Part shown: positions 37,840 to 47,907 of the stretch, piece after piece
How the letters are laid out: each line of letters begins with the position of its first letter
Numbering within the stretch: position 1 is the first letter of the stretch
Origin: Bartonella sp. A05
GTDB lineage: Bacteria; Pseudomonadota; Alphaproteobacteria; Rhizobiales; Rhizobiaceae
NCBI RefSeq assembly: GCF_026930145.1
Contig: NZ_JANHOJ010000003.1
Coordinates: 176,824-240,823, forward strand
Length of the DNA stretch: 64,000 nucleotides
Reading direction: 5' to 3'
Notes under the pieces: generated by a model
The model's input: only the letters and a program-made list of their open reading frames with translations
Told to the model about the DNA's origin: nothing
Database searches by the model: none
Translations under genes and position numbers: made by a program

Positions 37840-39495
37840 TTAGTCGCCATGTGAGTGTGCGTATTTTTCTATATCACTGTAGTAAAGCCTAAAACTATTC
37901 CAAACCCACCGCTTAACCGCAGGTCCCATACCAACGGTATAATATGTCTGAAATAAATAGGTCATAGGACCATGATCGAACATATAATGCTGTAAATCAC
38001 GATACAGACCAAGGCGCTTATTTTGATTTTTTTCAAACAAAGCATCCATAACCATTTTATTGGCAGTCTCATCGTAATAACCAGCTCGCCAAGCTAAATA
38101 CATACTATGCTTTTTAGTAAATGTTGGATCAGGATTAAAAACATGGTGAGACGAAGGTGGATGACCATCAGGATCAGCTGTATTCCATCCCATAATAGCA
38201 ATATCATAATTCCCATTACGCACGCGGCTCAATAATTGAGCTTGTGCCATTTTTTCAATTGTAAGATCAACGCCAATTTTACGCGCATTTTCTTGGATAG
38301 ATTGTGCAACAGACGACATGTAGCTCAGACTGCCAATAAAAAAATTGGCTTTAAATCCGTTTGGGTAACCTGCTTCACTTATCAATTGTTTTGCTTTTTT
38401 GAGATCTAGCTTAAACGGCACCCCCTCCCTTTCATCCAAAGCACCCGGGATACCCAATGGCATATAACTCGCGCGAGGAACAGCAATACCTTTTAGAATA
38501 GTTTTACCAAGCTTGTCATAATCAATCAGATAACGAAACGCCAATCTCACTTTTTCATGAGCAAAAATTGCGTTCTTATTATTCAATGACAGATAAATAG
38601 ATTGAGGCCGCAAAATCCGGTTAATTCTAATCGATCCTCCCTGTTTTTCAATGTCTAAAATATCTTCCGAAGAAAGATCACGCGCTATATCCACATCACC
38701 CTTTTCTAAAAGAAATCTCTGGGTTGCTGATTCAGCCACATGAAGAATTACAATCTGCTGATTTTTTGGCGCATCTCCCCAATAATGTTGCGTAGCTTGT
38801 AAAACAACTCGTTCCCCCGGTATCCAACGAGCCAATTTATAAGGGCCAACACAAGCCGAACGCGTCGCTAAATATTTATTCCCCATATCACCATCAACAG
38901 CATGTGCTTCAAGAAGCTGCCGATCAAGCAAAGCAGAAGCATAGGATTGACCAATCATAGTCAAGATAAGATTAATAGGATAAGGCTTATCCAACTTCAG
39001 CTGTAAAGTTCTATCATCAAGAGCTTGAATATCTGTTTCAATATTGTCTTTCGTAAATCCATAGTTCATCAAAGATTGAGCATAACTCAACCCTAATTTA
39101 ACAATCCGCTGCATTGACCAAGCAAGATCATGTGCCGTTGCTACGCGCCCATCATCAAATTTCAAATTATCACGAAGGTGAAAAACAACCGTTTTGCCAT
39201 CATCCAAAACATCCCAAGATTGAGCCATAGCAGGACGAATTTTTGTCGGATCATGCTTATCATATTCTACCAACGCACTACAAATATTGGTTAATAATTC
39301 ACTGGTAACAACTTCAACCGATTGTGCTGGATCAAAATGGCTAATTGAATCAATATTCCACGCCATTATAAACGTATTTTTCAATGGCTCGCGCATCACT
39401 GGCTTGCTCTGCGCTATCGGCATGATCCCACTTAAAAAAACGATAAATCCCAATAAAAAAATACAAAAATTCCGCAAAATGCTTTTTATTTTCAT
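37840..39495 (-). CDS. Dipeptide-type ABC transporter substrate-binding protein, copy 2 (SBP family 5)
   Basis: A close paralogue of dppA copy 1. The reading frame extends to 39567, but ATG 39495 begins a clean signal peptide (MKIKSILRNFCIFLLGFIVF then cleavage near QSKP) and is preferred. The product is about 551 residues. It shares long near-identical stretches with copy 1, such as SATQRFLLEKGDVDIARDLS here and SASQRFLLEKGDADIARDLS there. The C-terminus extends about 8 residues beyond copy 1 (AHSHGD end). Differences cluster in the N-terminus and in loops, which suggests related but not identical ligands. The ribosome binding site is weak. Confidence 0.9.
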   Translation of the reverse strand: MKIKSILRNFCIFLLGFIVFLSGIMPIAQSKPVMREPLKNTFIMAWNIDSISHFDPAQSVEVVTSELLTNICSALVEYDKHDPTKIRPAMAQSWDVLDDGKTVVFHLRDNLKFDDGRVATAHDLAWSMQRIVKLGLSYAQSLMNYGFTKDNIETDIQALDDRTLQLKLDKPYPINLILTMIGQSYASALLDRQLLEAHAVDGDMGNKYLATRSACVGPYKLARWIPGERVVLQATQHYWGDAPKNQQIVILHVAESATQRFLLEKGDVDIARDLSSEDILDIEKQGGSIRINRILRPQSIYLSLNNKNAIFAHEKVRLAFRYLIDYDKLGKTILKGIAVPRASYMPLGIPGALDEREGVPFKLDLKKAKQLISEAGYPNGFKANFFIGSLSYMSSVAQSIQENARKIGVDLTIEKMAQAQLLSRVRNGNYDIAIMGWNTADPDGHPPSSHHVFNPDPTFTKKHSMYLAWRAGYYDETANKMVMDALFEKNQNKRLGLYRDLQHYMFDHGPMTYLFQTYYTVGMGPAVKRWVWNSFRLYYSDIEKYAHSHGD

Positions 39496-39910
39496 TCCAT
39501 TTCTACTTTCTGAATTACACCTTGGTATTTCCATACAAAGCATCAATGAAATTCTTTGCTTTCGCACGGCAAAGCAATATATCAGCTTTGCCCCACCCCA
39601 ATAACCAGCTCTATAATCGAGCTATAAATGACCTTTAACATATAAGCAAGTATCTCCAGACACATTATATGCTATACGTTTAATCTATAAAGCTTAAATA
39701 ATTATGCTATTTTATATGATCAAAAGAAAAATATTGAAAGAGAGCAATAAATGCCACCGTCTGTAAATTAGGCTATAAATAGCCCCCACACACCTCTATA
39801 CTTAAATTGCTTAAAACAACTTTTATACAGAGTTATGTAGAGGGATATCTTTTTTACGCACAGTACAATCATTTTTTAGATTTTACTGCACTTAATATGT
39901 CTCATATGCA
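39496..39910. other. Intergenic region between dppA copies 3 and 2
   Basis: This region holds the promoter module of copy 2 (39621-39649) and a leader segment (CAATATATCAGCTTT near 39568) that matches the region upstream of dppB. No gene is visible. Confidence 0.6.
39621..39649 (-). promoter_or_regulatory. Promoter module of dppA copy 2
   Basis: The minus strand reads TTGCTT (39644-39649), a 17-base spacer beginning ATATGTTA, then TATAGC (39621-39626). It is the third instance of the module in this cluster. Confidence 0.7.
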
Positions 39911-41533
39911 CTATTTTTCAATTGAGCTATAAAAAATACGTGATGCACTGTTCCAAACCCATTTTTTTATCGAAGCTGAAACAGCTACAACATTATATGG
40001 CTGAAAAACAAAGGCATAAGGCCCTTTTTGCATAAGCTCACGCTGCAAATGGGCATAGATTTTCATCCGTTTTTGTGGATCTTTTTCAAATAATGCATCT
40101 TCAACCTGCTGATTCATGTCTGGATCAAAATATCCATTTTGCCAGCTAGGATAAGCTATATTTCTAGCCTCAAACCGATTATCAGGATTATAAATAACAC
40201 GCGAAGCCATCGTATGAGGATCTATCGATTCATTGTTCCATCCTATAAAAGCTGTATCAAAAGCACGTGCATAAACTTTTGAAAATAATTGCGTTCCTGC
40301 AATACGCTCAATTTCAATGCGCACACCTACTTTTGTAGCATTATCTTGAATAGACTGAGCAATCGCTGAAGCATAAGGAGATGTTCCCACCATAAAACCT
40401 ATCTCGAATCCATCTGGATAACCTGCTTCGGTTAAAAGCTGTTTCGCTTTTTGAATGTCTAACTCAAAAGGCTGCCCTTCTTTTTCATCCAAAGCACCTA
40501 ACATCCCGATAGGAAGAAAACTGGAACGCGGAACACCAAAGCCTTTGAAAACCGTATTGCCAAGCCCCTCATAATCAATCAAATAACGCATAGCTAAACG
40601 GACTTTTTCATTGGCAAGAATAGGGTTTGTTGTATTGAACCCCCAATAAAACATAGCAGGCAATGAAACCTTTTCCACTCTGATATCCGTTGTAGCTTGT
40701 AGATCTTCTAAAGCATCCTGCGTCAAATTACGCGCTACATCAATATCGTTTTTTTGCAATAATAAGCTCTGTGTACCCGACTCAGAAACATGACGGATAA
40801 GAATTTGTTTGAGTTTAGGTGCATCTCCCCAATAGTTGGGATTCGCACGCAGCAAAACTGCTTCTCCAGAACGCCAACTTGCCAACGTATAGGGTCCAAC
40901 ACAAGCCGAATGCGTGGTTAAATAATGATTTCCAAGATCACCATCTTTTTCATGTTTCATAATTGTTTCACGATCAAGCAACAAAGAAACACGATTAGCG
41001 GCAATATTGCTAAGAATAAGCTCCCCTGGATAAGGCTTATCAAATTTCATGACAACAGTTTTGTCATCTGGAGCCTGAATAGCATCATCCATCGTTTGTA
41101 CCGTAATACCATATTCTGTAAACGTTGCCGCAGCTGCCATATTCAATTGAATAACCCGTTTCATACTCCAAACAAGATCATGAGCATTGGCAGGACGACC
41201 ATCGAAAAACTTTAAATCATCACGTAAATGAAAAGTAATTGCCGTATGATCATCGCCTGAAATCTCCCAACTCTTTGCTAAACTTGATACCATTTTAGTT
41301 GCGTCACTTGGATCAAGATCAATCACACTATCACAAATATTGCGAATAATTTCTTCACTATAAACATCATTTATCTGAGCAGGATCAAATGTACTAATTC
41401 CATCAATATTCCAAGCCATCACGAGCGTATCAGCAGGTGTTTTTGCCGGTACTTGTTGTAAAAACATACCCATAGCGATAAGAGCAGAAATAAAAGAACT
41501 GCTCCCCTTCAAAACTTTTTCTTTAACTTTCAT
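39911..41533 (-). CDS. Dipeptide-type ABC transporter substrate-binding protein, copy 3 (SBP family 5)
   Basis: The most diverged of the three binding proteins. The ATG has AAAGGAAAAA upstream. Residues 1-31 are a signal peptide ending QVPAKT. The SBP family 5 domain starts with DTLVMAWNIDGISTFDPAQI, the same opening as in copies 1 and 2, and FHLRDDLKFFDGRPANAHDL is also kept (20 residues). The 540-residue length is normal. I did not find the TTGCT...TATAG promoter module directly upstream, so it may be regulated separately. Its ligand probably differs from that of copies 1 and 2. Confidence 0.92.
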   Translation of the reverse strand: MKVKEKVLKGSSSFISALIAMGMFLQQVPAKTPADTLVMAWNIDGISTFDPAQINDVYSEEIIRNICDSVIDLDPSDATKMVSSLAKSWEISGDDHTAITFHLRDDLKFFDGRPANAHDLVWSMKRVIQLNMAAAATFTEYGITVQTMDDAIQAPDDKTVVMKFDKPYPGELILSNIAANRVSLLLDRETIMKHEKDGDLGNHYLTTHSACVGPYTLASWRSGEAVLLRANPNYWGDAPKLKQILIRHVSESGTQSLLLQKNDIDVARNLTQDALEDLQATTDIRVEKVSLPAMFYWGFNTTNPILANEKVRLAMRYLIDYEGLGNTVFKGFGVPRSSFLPIGMLGALDEKEGQPFELDIQKAKQLLTEAGYPDGFEIGFMVGTSPYASAIAQSIQDNATKVGVRIEIERIAGTQLFSKVYARAFDTAFIGWNNESIDPHTMASRVIYNPDNRFEARNIAYPSWQNGYFDPDMNQQVEDALFEKDPQKRMKIYAHLQRELMQKGPYAFVFQPYNVVAVSASIKKWVWNSASRIFYSSIEK

Positions 41534-42234
41534 AAATTTTTCCTTTTCATCATATAATTAGCTATTTTGTGGTGGATTTGTAGGTTTATATCAACCCAAA
41601 ATACCCTTTCGCTAGAAAGCTGGATTTTGAGACGCGAGTCGATTATTGAGATTTTAAAATACGTGAAGCTGTTTTATGGAGACACGGTACATGTCATCAA
41701 TATCACTTTAAACCTGAATTCCTGACTCCACCATGGAAGAGATAAAAACTTGTTTAAGCTTAGCCCCCCTCAATAATTGAAATGCTTACACAAAAGAATC
41801 ACTTCTTCAAAATCCGCGTATCAGCCTGACGATGCTGAACACAAGAAACAATCAGTGACTCAATCAAACCTCACAATCAAATCTTTTGTATATTTGATAA
41901 GCAGTGTAGCATCAAAAAACAAAGAAACACTATAAAAAGCAGTGCTCTTAAAGTCAAAAAATTTCACAAAAAATCTTATAAAATGTCAAAAAGCACAACA
42001 ATTTATAGAACTTCTGCAAAAATCATTTTTGGGAATCCTTTTCTAATAGTTCCTTTTCATTAAATTGTACCTTGATAACATTTGATCTAAAATTCTACAG
42101 TCAACAGGGTAAAGAAGTTGATGCACCCATTATCTAAGTATAGAAAGATTCTTGACATTCAATTTGAACGAAAACACTGTCTTAACCAAAAAGACATTGG
42201 CAACTTTATGCCACTGAAATAATTTTTAGCAACT
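41534..42234. other. Intergenic region between tag and dppA copy 3
   Basis: About 0.7 kb without a gene. It contains a short direct repeat GCAACTTTAT (about 42200 and 42229). The promoter of copy 3 should lie here, but I cannot place it with confidence. Confidence 0.5.
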
Positions 42235-42861
42235 TTATCGACAAAAACACCCTTCAAGATGATCGTTGACAATCCCCACTGCCTGCATAAAAGCGTAACA
42301 AATAGTAGGACCAACAAATCTCCAGCCACGTTTCTTTAAATCTGTCGCAAGACGAATGGAAGCTGGCGTCATAGGATTAGCTTGCCATATCTGAAAATCC
42401 ATTTTTTCAGGAAGCTCAGATTGCAACGGCTGAAAAAACCCAAAATAATGAGATAGACTGCCACATTCAGCTATAATCTCCTGCGCCTTAATGGCATTAT
42501 TAATCACCGACCGAATCTTCCCTTCATGACGAACAATATTTTTATCATGCAGCAATCTTTCTATCTTGGCTTCATCATAAGCAGCAATTTTTCCAAAATC
42601 AAAATCATCAAATGCATGACGAAAATGAGCAATTTTTTTTAAAATAGTCAACCAAGAAAGCCCCGCTTGAAAACCTTCGAGACAGATTTTTTCAAACAAA
42701 CAGCAATCATCAAAAACAGGTTTTCCCCATTCATTATCATGATAAGCGCAATAAAGCGGATCAGTCCCTGCCCATGAACAACGAACTTTTCCGTCTACAC
42801 CCATAAGGAGCCCTGCCTCAAGCATTGAATTTACCGTATCAAAAGAGTGTTCCTTGATCAT
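42235..42861 (-). CDS. tag: DNA-3-methyladenine glycosylase I
   Basis: The enzyme removes 3-methyladenine from alkylated DNA as the first step of base-excision repair. The frame opens at ATG 42861 inside the end of xseA, a 23-base overlap. Starts at residue 13 or 20 (MGVDGKVRCSW) are also possible and would fit homologues better. The zinc-binding residues of Tag are visible: Cys in VRCSWAG, His in YCAYHDNEWG, and His and Cys in NDHLEGCFCR. The conserved GLSWLTILKK and the segment FVGPTICYAFMQAVGIVNDH (20 residues) are intact. Confidence 0.94.
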   Translation of the reverse strand: MIKEHSFDTVNSMLEAGLLMGVDGKVRCSWAGTDPLYCAYHDNEWGKPVFDDCCLFEKICLEGFQAGLSWLTILKKIAHFRHAFDDFDFGKIAAYDEAKIERLLHDKNIVRHEGKIRSVINNAIKAQEIIAECGSLSHYFGFFQPLQSELPEKMDFQIWQANPMTPASIRLATDLKKRGWRFVGPTICYAFMQAVGIVNDHLEGCFCR

Positions 42862-44461
42862 CTTCCTGCGTCTTGGTTCGTTTGGTTTTTAAGGATTGAC
42901 TAAGAGTACGATCACATGTTGAAACGCTTATGTTGCCATCATAAAAATGTAAGTTGATCTGACCCGTTTCAGGCAAATCTAACAGCCGTTTAATCGGCTT
43001 ATCATCTTTCCCAAACGCCAAAACAAAACCACGCTCTAAAATCTTCTGATAAGAATTGCTTTTTAAAAGCCTACACACCATCTCCATCTGAGCACGTTGT
43101 TTTTCAACTTTACGCAAAAAAGCGCGATGCAGACGCACCGTATATTCCTTCATGCTTTGTTGTGCCTTTTCACTATTCAATAAACGTGAAGAAAAACGAC
43201 TACCAAGTGCATAGAAAAAATCACGTTTTTTATCGTAGCTGATACAAAGAGCACGTTGCAATCTAAATACCACTTCCATCTGAAAACGTTTTATTTCAAC
43301 ATTGCGTAAAAAAGCACGTTTCAAACGCACCGTGTATTCTTTCATGCTTTGTTGTGCTTTTTCACCATTCAATAAACGTGGAGAAAGACGGATACCAATT
43401 GCGTGAAAATAAAAATGCTTTTTATCGTAGCTGACACAAAAAGAGCGCTGCAAACGACTTGAAATGTCATCAAAACCACGCCGCGACAAAGCAAATAACT
43501 GATCAGAAGTAGGAAGACCACGTACCAAAGTACGCAATTTTTGTTGATAAGAATCAAAACAACGCGCAAGTCCCATGCGAAGACGGGCACCAAGTGATGC
43601 AACTTGCACTTCAAGATCAAGCTTAACCGGAACAGCCTTTTCTGCTGCTCCTGTAGGCGTTGGTGCCCGCCAATCAGCAACATAATCAATCAAGGTCCAA
43701 TCTGTTTCATGACCAACTGCAGAAATAATCGGAATAGTAGATGCACTAACAGCGCGAACCACCGATTCGTCATTAAACCCCCACAAATCTTCTAAACTAC
43801 CACCCCCACGAGCAACAATAATCAAATCAGGCCTTACGACAACACCATCTAAAGGAAGCGCGTTAAATCCTTCAATAGCAGCTGTTACTTCTCGACCACT
43901 CGTTTCACCCTGAACCCGAACAGGCCATACCACAATATGCAAAGGAAAACGATCTGATATACGATGAATAATATCGCGAATAACAGCTCCTGTTGGTGAT
44001 GTCACAACGCCTATAGTTTGAGGCATATAAGGCAAAGGTAACTTCTTTGATGTATCGAAAAGACCTTCATCGGAAAGCTTTTTCTTACGATTTTCTAAAA
44101 GTGTCATCAAAGCGCCAACTCCCGTTGGCTCGAGGGTGTCAATGACAATTTGATATTTTGATGACCCCGGATAAGTCGTCAGCTTTCCTATAGCGATCAC
44201 TTCCATCCCTTCTTCAGGAGGAAATTTAAGTTTTCCCATAGTGCTGCGCCAAATAACAGCCTCTAAACGAGCTTTATCATCCTTCAAAGCAAAATAGGCA
44301 TGACCTGAAGCATGCACGCCATGATAACCCGATATTTCCCCACGTACCCGCACATAACCAAATTTATCCTCAACAACGCGTTTTAAAGCACTCGCTATTT
44401 CAGAAACACTGAATTCTGCTATATTTGTTGCAACGGGCTTTTCAGTAAATAAATCCATCAT
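42839..44461 (-). CDS. xseA: Exodeoxyribonuclease VII large subunit, with an internal duplication
   Basis: XseA is the catalytic subunit of exonuclease VII, which degrades single-stranded DNA. The first of two adjacent ATGs is used; the second (44458) is as likely. The OB-fold domain covers about 18-115 (VRVRGEISGYHGVHASGHAY), and the nuclease domain about 140-330 with GVVTSPTGAVIRDI and IIVARGGGSLEDLWGFND. The helical C-terminal region contains two tandem copies of a 64-residue block (336-399 and 400-463) sharing EKAQQSMKEYTVRL. The total of 540 residues is longer than E. coli XseA (about 456), by roughly the added block plus tail. The small subunit gene xseB is not in the window. Confidence 0.94.
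   Translation of the reverse strand: MMDLFTEKPVATNIAEFSVSEIASALKRVVEDKFGYVRVRGEISGYHGVHASGHAYFALKDDKARLEAVIWRSTMGKLKFPPEEGMEVIAIGKLTTYPGSSKYQIVIDTLEPTGVGALMTLLENRKKKLSDEGLFDTSKKLPLPYMPQTIGVVTSPTGAVIRDIIHRISDRFPLHIVVWPVRVQGETSGREVTAAIEGFNALPLDGVVVRPDLIIVARGGGSLEDLWGFNDESVVRAVSASTIPIISAVGHETDWTLIDYVADWRAPTPTGAAEKAVPVKLDLEVQVASLGARLRMGLARCFDSYQQKLRTLVRGLPTSDQLFALSRRGFDDISSRLQRSFCVSYDKKHFYFHAIGIRLSPRLLNGEKAQQSMKEYTVRLKRAFLRNVEIKRFQMEVVFRLQRALCISYDKKRDFFYALGSRFSSRLLNSEKAQQSMKEYTVRLHRAFLRKVEKQRAQMEMVCRLLKSNSYQKILERGFVLAFGKDDKPIKRLLDLPETGQINLHFYDGNISVSTCDRTLSQSLKTKRTKTQEDDQGTLF
43073..43456 (-). repeat. 192-bp tandem duplication inside xseA
   Basis: Two 64-codon units lie at 43265-43456 and 43073-43264. 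The plus-strand word CATGCTTTGTTGTG recurs at 43151 and 43343, exactly 192 bases apart. Identity is high but not complete, so the event is not very recent. Confidence 0.88.
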
Positions 44462-44920
44462 ATCTTTAAATTCGCCTACATTGAAACATTCAATCCTAAC
44501 ATCTACACAAACACATCTATACCGGAATGAATAACATCCTTATAAGATAGGATATCGTGAAACCATATTCTATGCACAACATATTACGCGCCTTCAATAG
44601 GTTATAAACTCCTATCGAAATCGAGTCCTACAAATAGGAGTACAATGTGCAAAAAAATCCTTCTGAAACTCAAGAAAAAACCGCGTTCACTAATAAAAAA
44701 CATATTGGTCATATGACCTAAAATCCCAACCAAACACATAAAGGAAGAACTCGCTATTCTTTCTCTGTTATCTTTACACCTTTGTATTGTGGTTATAGCC
44801 TATTCTCAGCCACATCAAATGAACGATTTTTTTTAACTCGGTAAATAACAGGATTTGTTATCTTTACAAACTGCTTCCATATGTTCTTTACAGCAAAAAG
44901 AAAGTATCTTAATCTTTCTT
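44462..44920. other. Intergenic region upstream of xseA
   Basis: This AT-rich region holds no recognisable gene or RNA. Confidence 0.5.
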
Positions 44921-45721
44921 TTAAGTTTTTCGAAAAATCAAACGCGATAAAAAACCTGTAACCACAGCCAAAAATACGGCAGCTATTCCATACAAAACAC
45001 TGTGTTTGTGTGCCCCGTAGAAAATAGTATAGGCAATATGCGCCTTAACAATTTCAAGAGTTGTTGTTGCACTGTCAATAAACTGACCATCGCGGAAAAG
45101 ATAAGCACGCACACAATAACGCCCAACAGGAACATTTGCAGGCAACGGAAAATACGCTATAAACAACGAGCCAGAGTTAAAATGAACCCTTCCGATTCCC
45201 TCACTATAAAGTTTTTTAGCTTTTTGCAACTTTATCAACTCATCCCGAAAAACTTGGATTTTCTCTTGATCCAATTCATCCGTCTGCAAAAAAAAATAGG
45301 ACAATCCTAAGCCTAATCGTTTATAGACTTCAGCGCTAGTAATATCACGAATATCACGTGTCGTCGCTATTGAATAAAATACAGGAGCATTTTGAAAAAT
45401 CAAAGAATCTGCATTAACCCAAACCCCAGCATTTCGCTTTTTTTCCCGTATGATAATCGGTCGAGATTGCCCCTCCAAACTAACAACGACATCATAGCGA
45501 TTTTGTTGACGAAACAACGGATTCATATTTTCCAGAACACCCGCAATATACAGATCACGACCAGAAAAATTTGCACCAACCATTATTGTATTTGTTGTAA
45601 CGATAACTTGAATAGTTTCACGAGAAATGGGGGCTATTTTTTCACCAGCGTGTACCAAGGTAGAAAAAAGAATGACACAAAACCAGCTGATAATGATATA
45701 TAAGGGAAATAAGTGACCCAT
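44921..45721 (-). CDS. TIGR02186-type conserved membrane-anchored protein
   Basis: A conserved alphaproteobacterial protein of unknown function, usually encoded next to a TauE/SafE-type permease, as here. The ATG starts 2 bases after the permease stop codon, so the two are probably translated together. Residues 1-26 are a signal peptide ending in VHAGE. The extracytoplasmic domain spans about 30-235 and contains VGANFSGRDLYIAGVLE, the segment YDVVVSLEGQSRPIIIREKK (20 residues) and NAGVWVNADSLIF. A single membrane helix at about 240-260 anchors the C-terminus, followed by basic residues. It may support transport by the neighbouring permease; this is inference from gene pairing. Confidence 0.85.
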   Translation of the reverse strand: MGHLFPLYIIISWFCVILFSTLVHAGEKIAPISRETIQVIVTTNTIMVGANFSGRDLYIAGVLENMNPLFRQQNRYDVVVSLEGQSRPIIIREKKRNAGVWVNADSLIFQNAPVFYSIATTRDIRDITSAEVYKRLGLGLSYFFLQTDELDQEKIQVFRDELIKLQKAKKLYSEGIGRVHFNSGSLFIAYFPLPANVPVGRYCVRAYLFRDGQFIDSATTTLEIVKAHIAYTIFYGAHKHSVLYGIAAVFLAVVTGFLSRLIFRKT

Positions 45722-45723
45722 TT

Positions 45724-46644
45724 TTATCTCATAACAATGGTCAAAGAAAACAGATTATCGGGACGTATAAATAATTGGAATGCTAAACGCATACAAACAA
45801 TTAAGACAAGACACGCAAGTGCCATACGTAATTGTTCAGCATTTAATTTTCGTCCTGCCCATAGTCCATATGGTGCACCGATACCTCCACCAACCATAAG
45901 TAAAAAAGCTAAAACAATATCAACAGACTGATTACTCACACTTTGCAAAAGTGTGGTTAAAGCCGTTACAAACGTAATTTGAAAAAGTGAAGTTCCAATC
46001 ACGACACTGGTCGAAACGCGCAAAAGGTAGATCAATGCTGGCACCATAATGAAACTTCCACCAATTCCCATAATAGAAGATAATAACCCAACAATTAATC
46101 CAATCCCTAAAACTGGAATAATGCTTACGTAAATCATCGACGTCCGAAAACGCATTTTGAACGGCAACCGATGAATCCAATTATGCTGACCAGGACGGCG
46201 AATACTGATTTTTTGTCCTCTACGCTGCCGCAACATAGAAGACCAACTTTCAATGACCATCAAGCTTCCCACACTCCCAAGAAGCACCACGTAAAGGAGA
46301 GAAATAATTAAATCTAACTGTCCTAATTCTCTCAGAATAGAGAAAATTTGAATTCCGACCAAAGAGCCGATTCCTCCTCCAATCGCCAAAAGAATACCAA
46401 GCTTGATATCAAGGCTACGTCTTTTAAAATGCGTAATCGCCCCTGTCACAGATGATGCAATCATCTGATTGGCCCCTGTTCCAACAGCAATAGCGGGAGG
46501 AATATTACAGAAGATCAATAAAGGTATGATTAAAAAACCACCACCAACTCCAAAAAGACCTGAAATAAAACCAACAACCGCCCCCATACCAATCAAGATC
46601 AGTATATTAAGTGACATTTCAGCAATTGGTAAATAAATACTCAC
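45724..46644 (-). CDS. TauE/SafE (TSUP) family permease
   Basis: TSUP proteins are membrane permeases proposed to move sulfite, sulfonates or other anions. The start is GTG 46644, giving MSIYLPIAE, a start shared with rhizobial homologues. ATG 46617 is an alternative. The 306-residue product has about eight membrane segments in two related halves. Each half has a glycine-rich motif: GFISGLFGVGGGFLIIPLLI (20 residues, about 25-44) and VGLLSSIMGIGGSFIMVPAL (20 residues, about 185-204). It forms a two-gene unit with the TIGR02186-type gene. The substrate cannot be read from sequence. Confidence 0.92.
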   Translation of the reverse strand: MSIYLPIAEMSLNILILIGMGAVVGFISGLFGVGGGFLIIPLLIFCNIPPAIAVGTGANQMIASSVTGAITHFKRRSLDIKLGILLAIGGGIGSLVGIQIFSILRELGQLDLIISLLYVVLLGSVGSLMVIESWSSMLRQRRGQKISIRRPGQHNWIHRLPFKMRFRTSMIYVSIIPVLGIGLIVGLLSSIMGIGGSFIMVPALIYLLRVSTSVVIGTSLFQITFVTALTTLLQSVSNQSVDIVLAFLLMVGGGIGAPYGLWAGRKLNAEQLRMALACLVLIVCMRLAFQLFIRPDNLFSLTIVMR

Positions 46645-47111
46645 TTATGGGACTTTCAATACACAATTTGAGGTTTGTTTTAGATAATTTGCAAATCCTA
46701 CGTTAATAATCTTTGTTGCATTTTTAAAGTGACAATTTCAAATATTACATATAATCCTTATAAAGCTATTAAATTTGGGGCACTCTCTCTGTTTATCTCT
46801 GTATTAACTTATTAAGAAACAACATAAAAGTTATAAAAACGAGATCAACTTGCAAAATTACAAAGACATAAACGTTCTCATGACCGTAAACGCAGTAACT
46901 AAAAAGCGTAGCGGAACTTTTTTACGTAATAACTCCAACAAAATGTCCACAGTTAACACTCACTTATTCTTCCAGATGAATAACAGAATACAAAAAACGC
47001 TGTAAAGTTTATATAATTAAAAAACCAATTATGGTAAAGATTCAGTTTTTAACGATTTAGTTTCTCATAATTGTTACTATAAACTTATTCGTATAAACAA
47101 AGAGGATCATC
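46645..47111. other. Divergent intergenic region between the permease gene and etfB
   Basis: This AT-rich region must hold promoters for both directions. No gene or clear operator is visible. Confidence 0.5.
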
Positions 47112-47858
47112 ATGAAAATAATTGTCGCTGTCAAACGTGTTGTTGATTATAATATCAAGATACGTGTTAAACCTGATGGCTCAGGTGTTGATCTGTCTCA
47201 TGTGAAAATGTCTATGAATCCTTTTGATGAAATCGCTGTGGAAGAAGCAATCCGCCAAAAAGAATCCGGTAAAGTTTCAGAAGTTGTTCTTGTTTCAATT
47301 GGACCAGAAGCAGCGCAAGAAACCTTAAGAACAGGACTTGCAATGGGTGCTGATCGCGCTATCCTCGTAACAACTGAAGAAACACTCGAACCCTTAGCAA
47401 TCGCAAAAACGCTCAAAGCCATTATTCATGAAGAAAAACCAGATATGGTCTTTTTAGGCAAACAAGCCATTGATGACGATAGCAACCAAACCGGTCAAAT
47501 GCTCGCAGCTGTTCTTGGTTGGGGGCAAGCAACTTTCGCCTCGCATCTCAACATAGACAACAAACATGCAACCATTACCCGCGAAGTGGATGGCGGTACA
47601 CAAACTATTTGTCTGCCTCTGCCCATGGTTATGACCGTTGATTTGCATTTAAATGAGCCGCGCTATACCTCTCTTCCCAATATTATGAAAGCTAAAAAGA
47701 AATCTATTGAACAAAAGGCTATTGCTGATCTTTGTGTAGACACACGAGCGCGTTTAAATGTGCTTAACGTTGAAGAACCAAAACCCCGTCAAACTGGAGT
47801 AAAAGTAACCAATACAGCAGAGCTAATCAGCGAGCTAAAAAAAATCAATCGCATTTAA
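47112..47858 (+). CDS. etfB: Electron transfer flavoprotein beta subunit
   Basis: EtfB with EtfA carries electrons from acyl-CoA and other dehydrogenases to ETF:ubiquinone oxidoreductase. The ATG follows AGAGGATCATC. The 248-residue product has the EtfB opening [20 protein letters not shown] (20 residues). The AMP-binding region has [14 protein letters not shown] residues ([11 protein letters not shown]), [20 protein letters not shown] (20 residues) and [11 protein letters not shown]. All are intact. It is followed 49 bases later by etfA. Confidence 0.96.
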   Translation: MKIIVAVKRVVDYNIKIRVKPDGSGVDLSHVKMSMNPFDEIAVEEAIRQKESGKVSEVVLVSIGPEAAQETLRTGLAMGADRAILVTTEETLEPLAIAKTLKAIIHEEKPDMVFLGKQAIDDDSNQTGQMLAAVLGWGQATFASHLNIDNKHATITREVDGGTQTICLPLPMVMTVDLHLNEPRYTSLPNIMKAKKKSIEQKAIADLCVDTRARLNVLNVEEPKPRQTGVKVTNTAELISELKKINRI

Positions 47859-47907
47859 AATGCAATAAAAATTTAGCAAATAACAATGCATAAAAAGGAA
47901 ATAATTT

